A stretch of DNA of 6,757 nt from Pseudomonadota bacterium (GTDB lineage Bacteria; Pseudomonadota; Gammaproteobacteria; Pseudomonadales; Pseudomonadaceae): positions 1 through 6,757 of the forward strand of contig JAEWGL010000157.1 in NCBI GenBank assembly GCA_023388335.1, read 5' to 3'. The notes beneath the pieces are model-generated. The model was not told the DNA's origin. It saw only the letters and a list, made by a program, of their open reading frames with translations, and made no database searches. Numbering within the stretch: the first letter of the stretch is position 1; every line of letters begins with the position of its first letter. Shown here piece by piece: positions 4,948 to 6,757 of this stretch. Both the position numbers and the translations under genes were made by a program.

Positions 4948-6757
<1,810 letters not shown>

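Overview
The window is chromosomal DNA of a fluorescent Pseudomonas, most likely of the P. putida group. Coding sequence is GC-rich, with G or C favoured at third codon positions. The gene content is typical of the genus: a cbb3 oxidase gene, a PvdS/PfrI-type iron-starvation sigma factor, and the first part of the pyoverdine chromophore synthetase PvdL. I see no CRISPR array, tRNA, rRNA, insertion sequence or phage gene.

Left part (1-2490): housekeeping genes. The 5' part of ccoN (minus strand) runs off the left edge. It is divergent from a small alpha/beta-hydrolase (plus strand), and a good Anr/FNR-like box for ccoN lies inside the first codons of that hydrolase. The hydrolase converges on ppnP (minus), a nucleoside phosphorylase, with a stem-loop between them. 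Upstream of ppnP, on the same strand, is a DEDDh 3'-5' exonuclease.

Middle (2491-4090): an apparent remnant of a periplasmic solute-binding protein, with ribosome binding site and signal peptide still present, is followed by and overlaps an IucB-like GNAT acetyltransferase. The last part of the remnant carries a perfect TAAAT-N16-CGT iron-starvation promoter just upstream of the acetyltransferase. This puts that gene in the regulon of the sigma factor next door. An inverted repeat built from heptamers separates the acetyltransferase from the convergent sigma-factor gene.

Right part (4090-6757): the sigma factor (minus) and pvdL (plus) are divergent across 327 bases. This gap holds a sigma-70-like promoter overlapped by a Fur-box match, a strong hairpin in the sigma-factor mRNA leader, and an iron-starvation box (TAATT-N16-CGT) for pvdL. 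The inferred circuit is that iron-loaded Fur blocks the sigma gene, and when iron is scarce the sigma factor switches on pvdL and the acetyltransferase. Only the fatty-acyl-AMP-ligase loading domain of PvdL lies in the window.

Most of this is known Pseudomonas biology. I do not see a wholly new system. The best leads are the promoter inside the solute-binding-protein remnant, the Anr box inside the hydrolase gene, and the sigma-factor leader hairpin.
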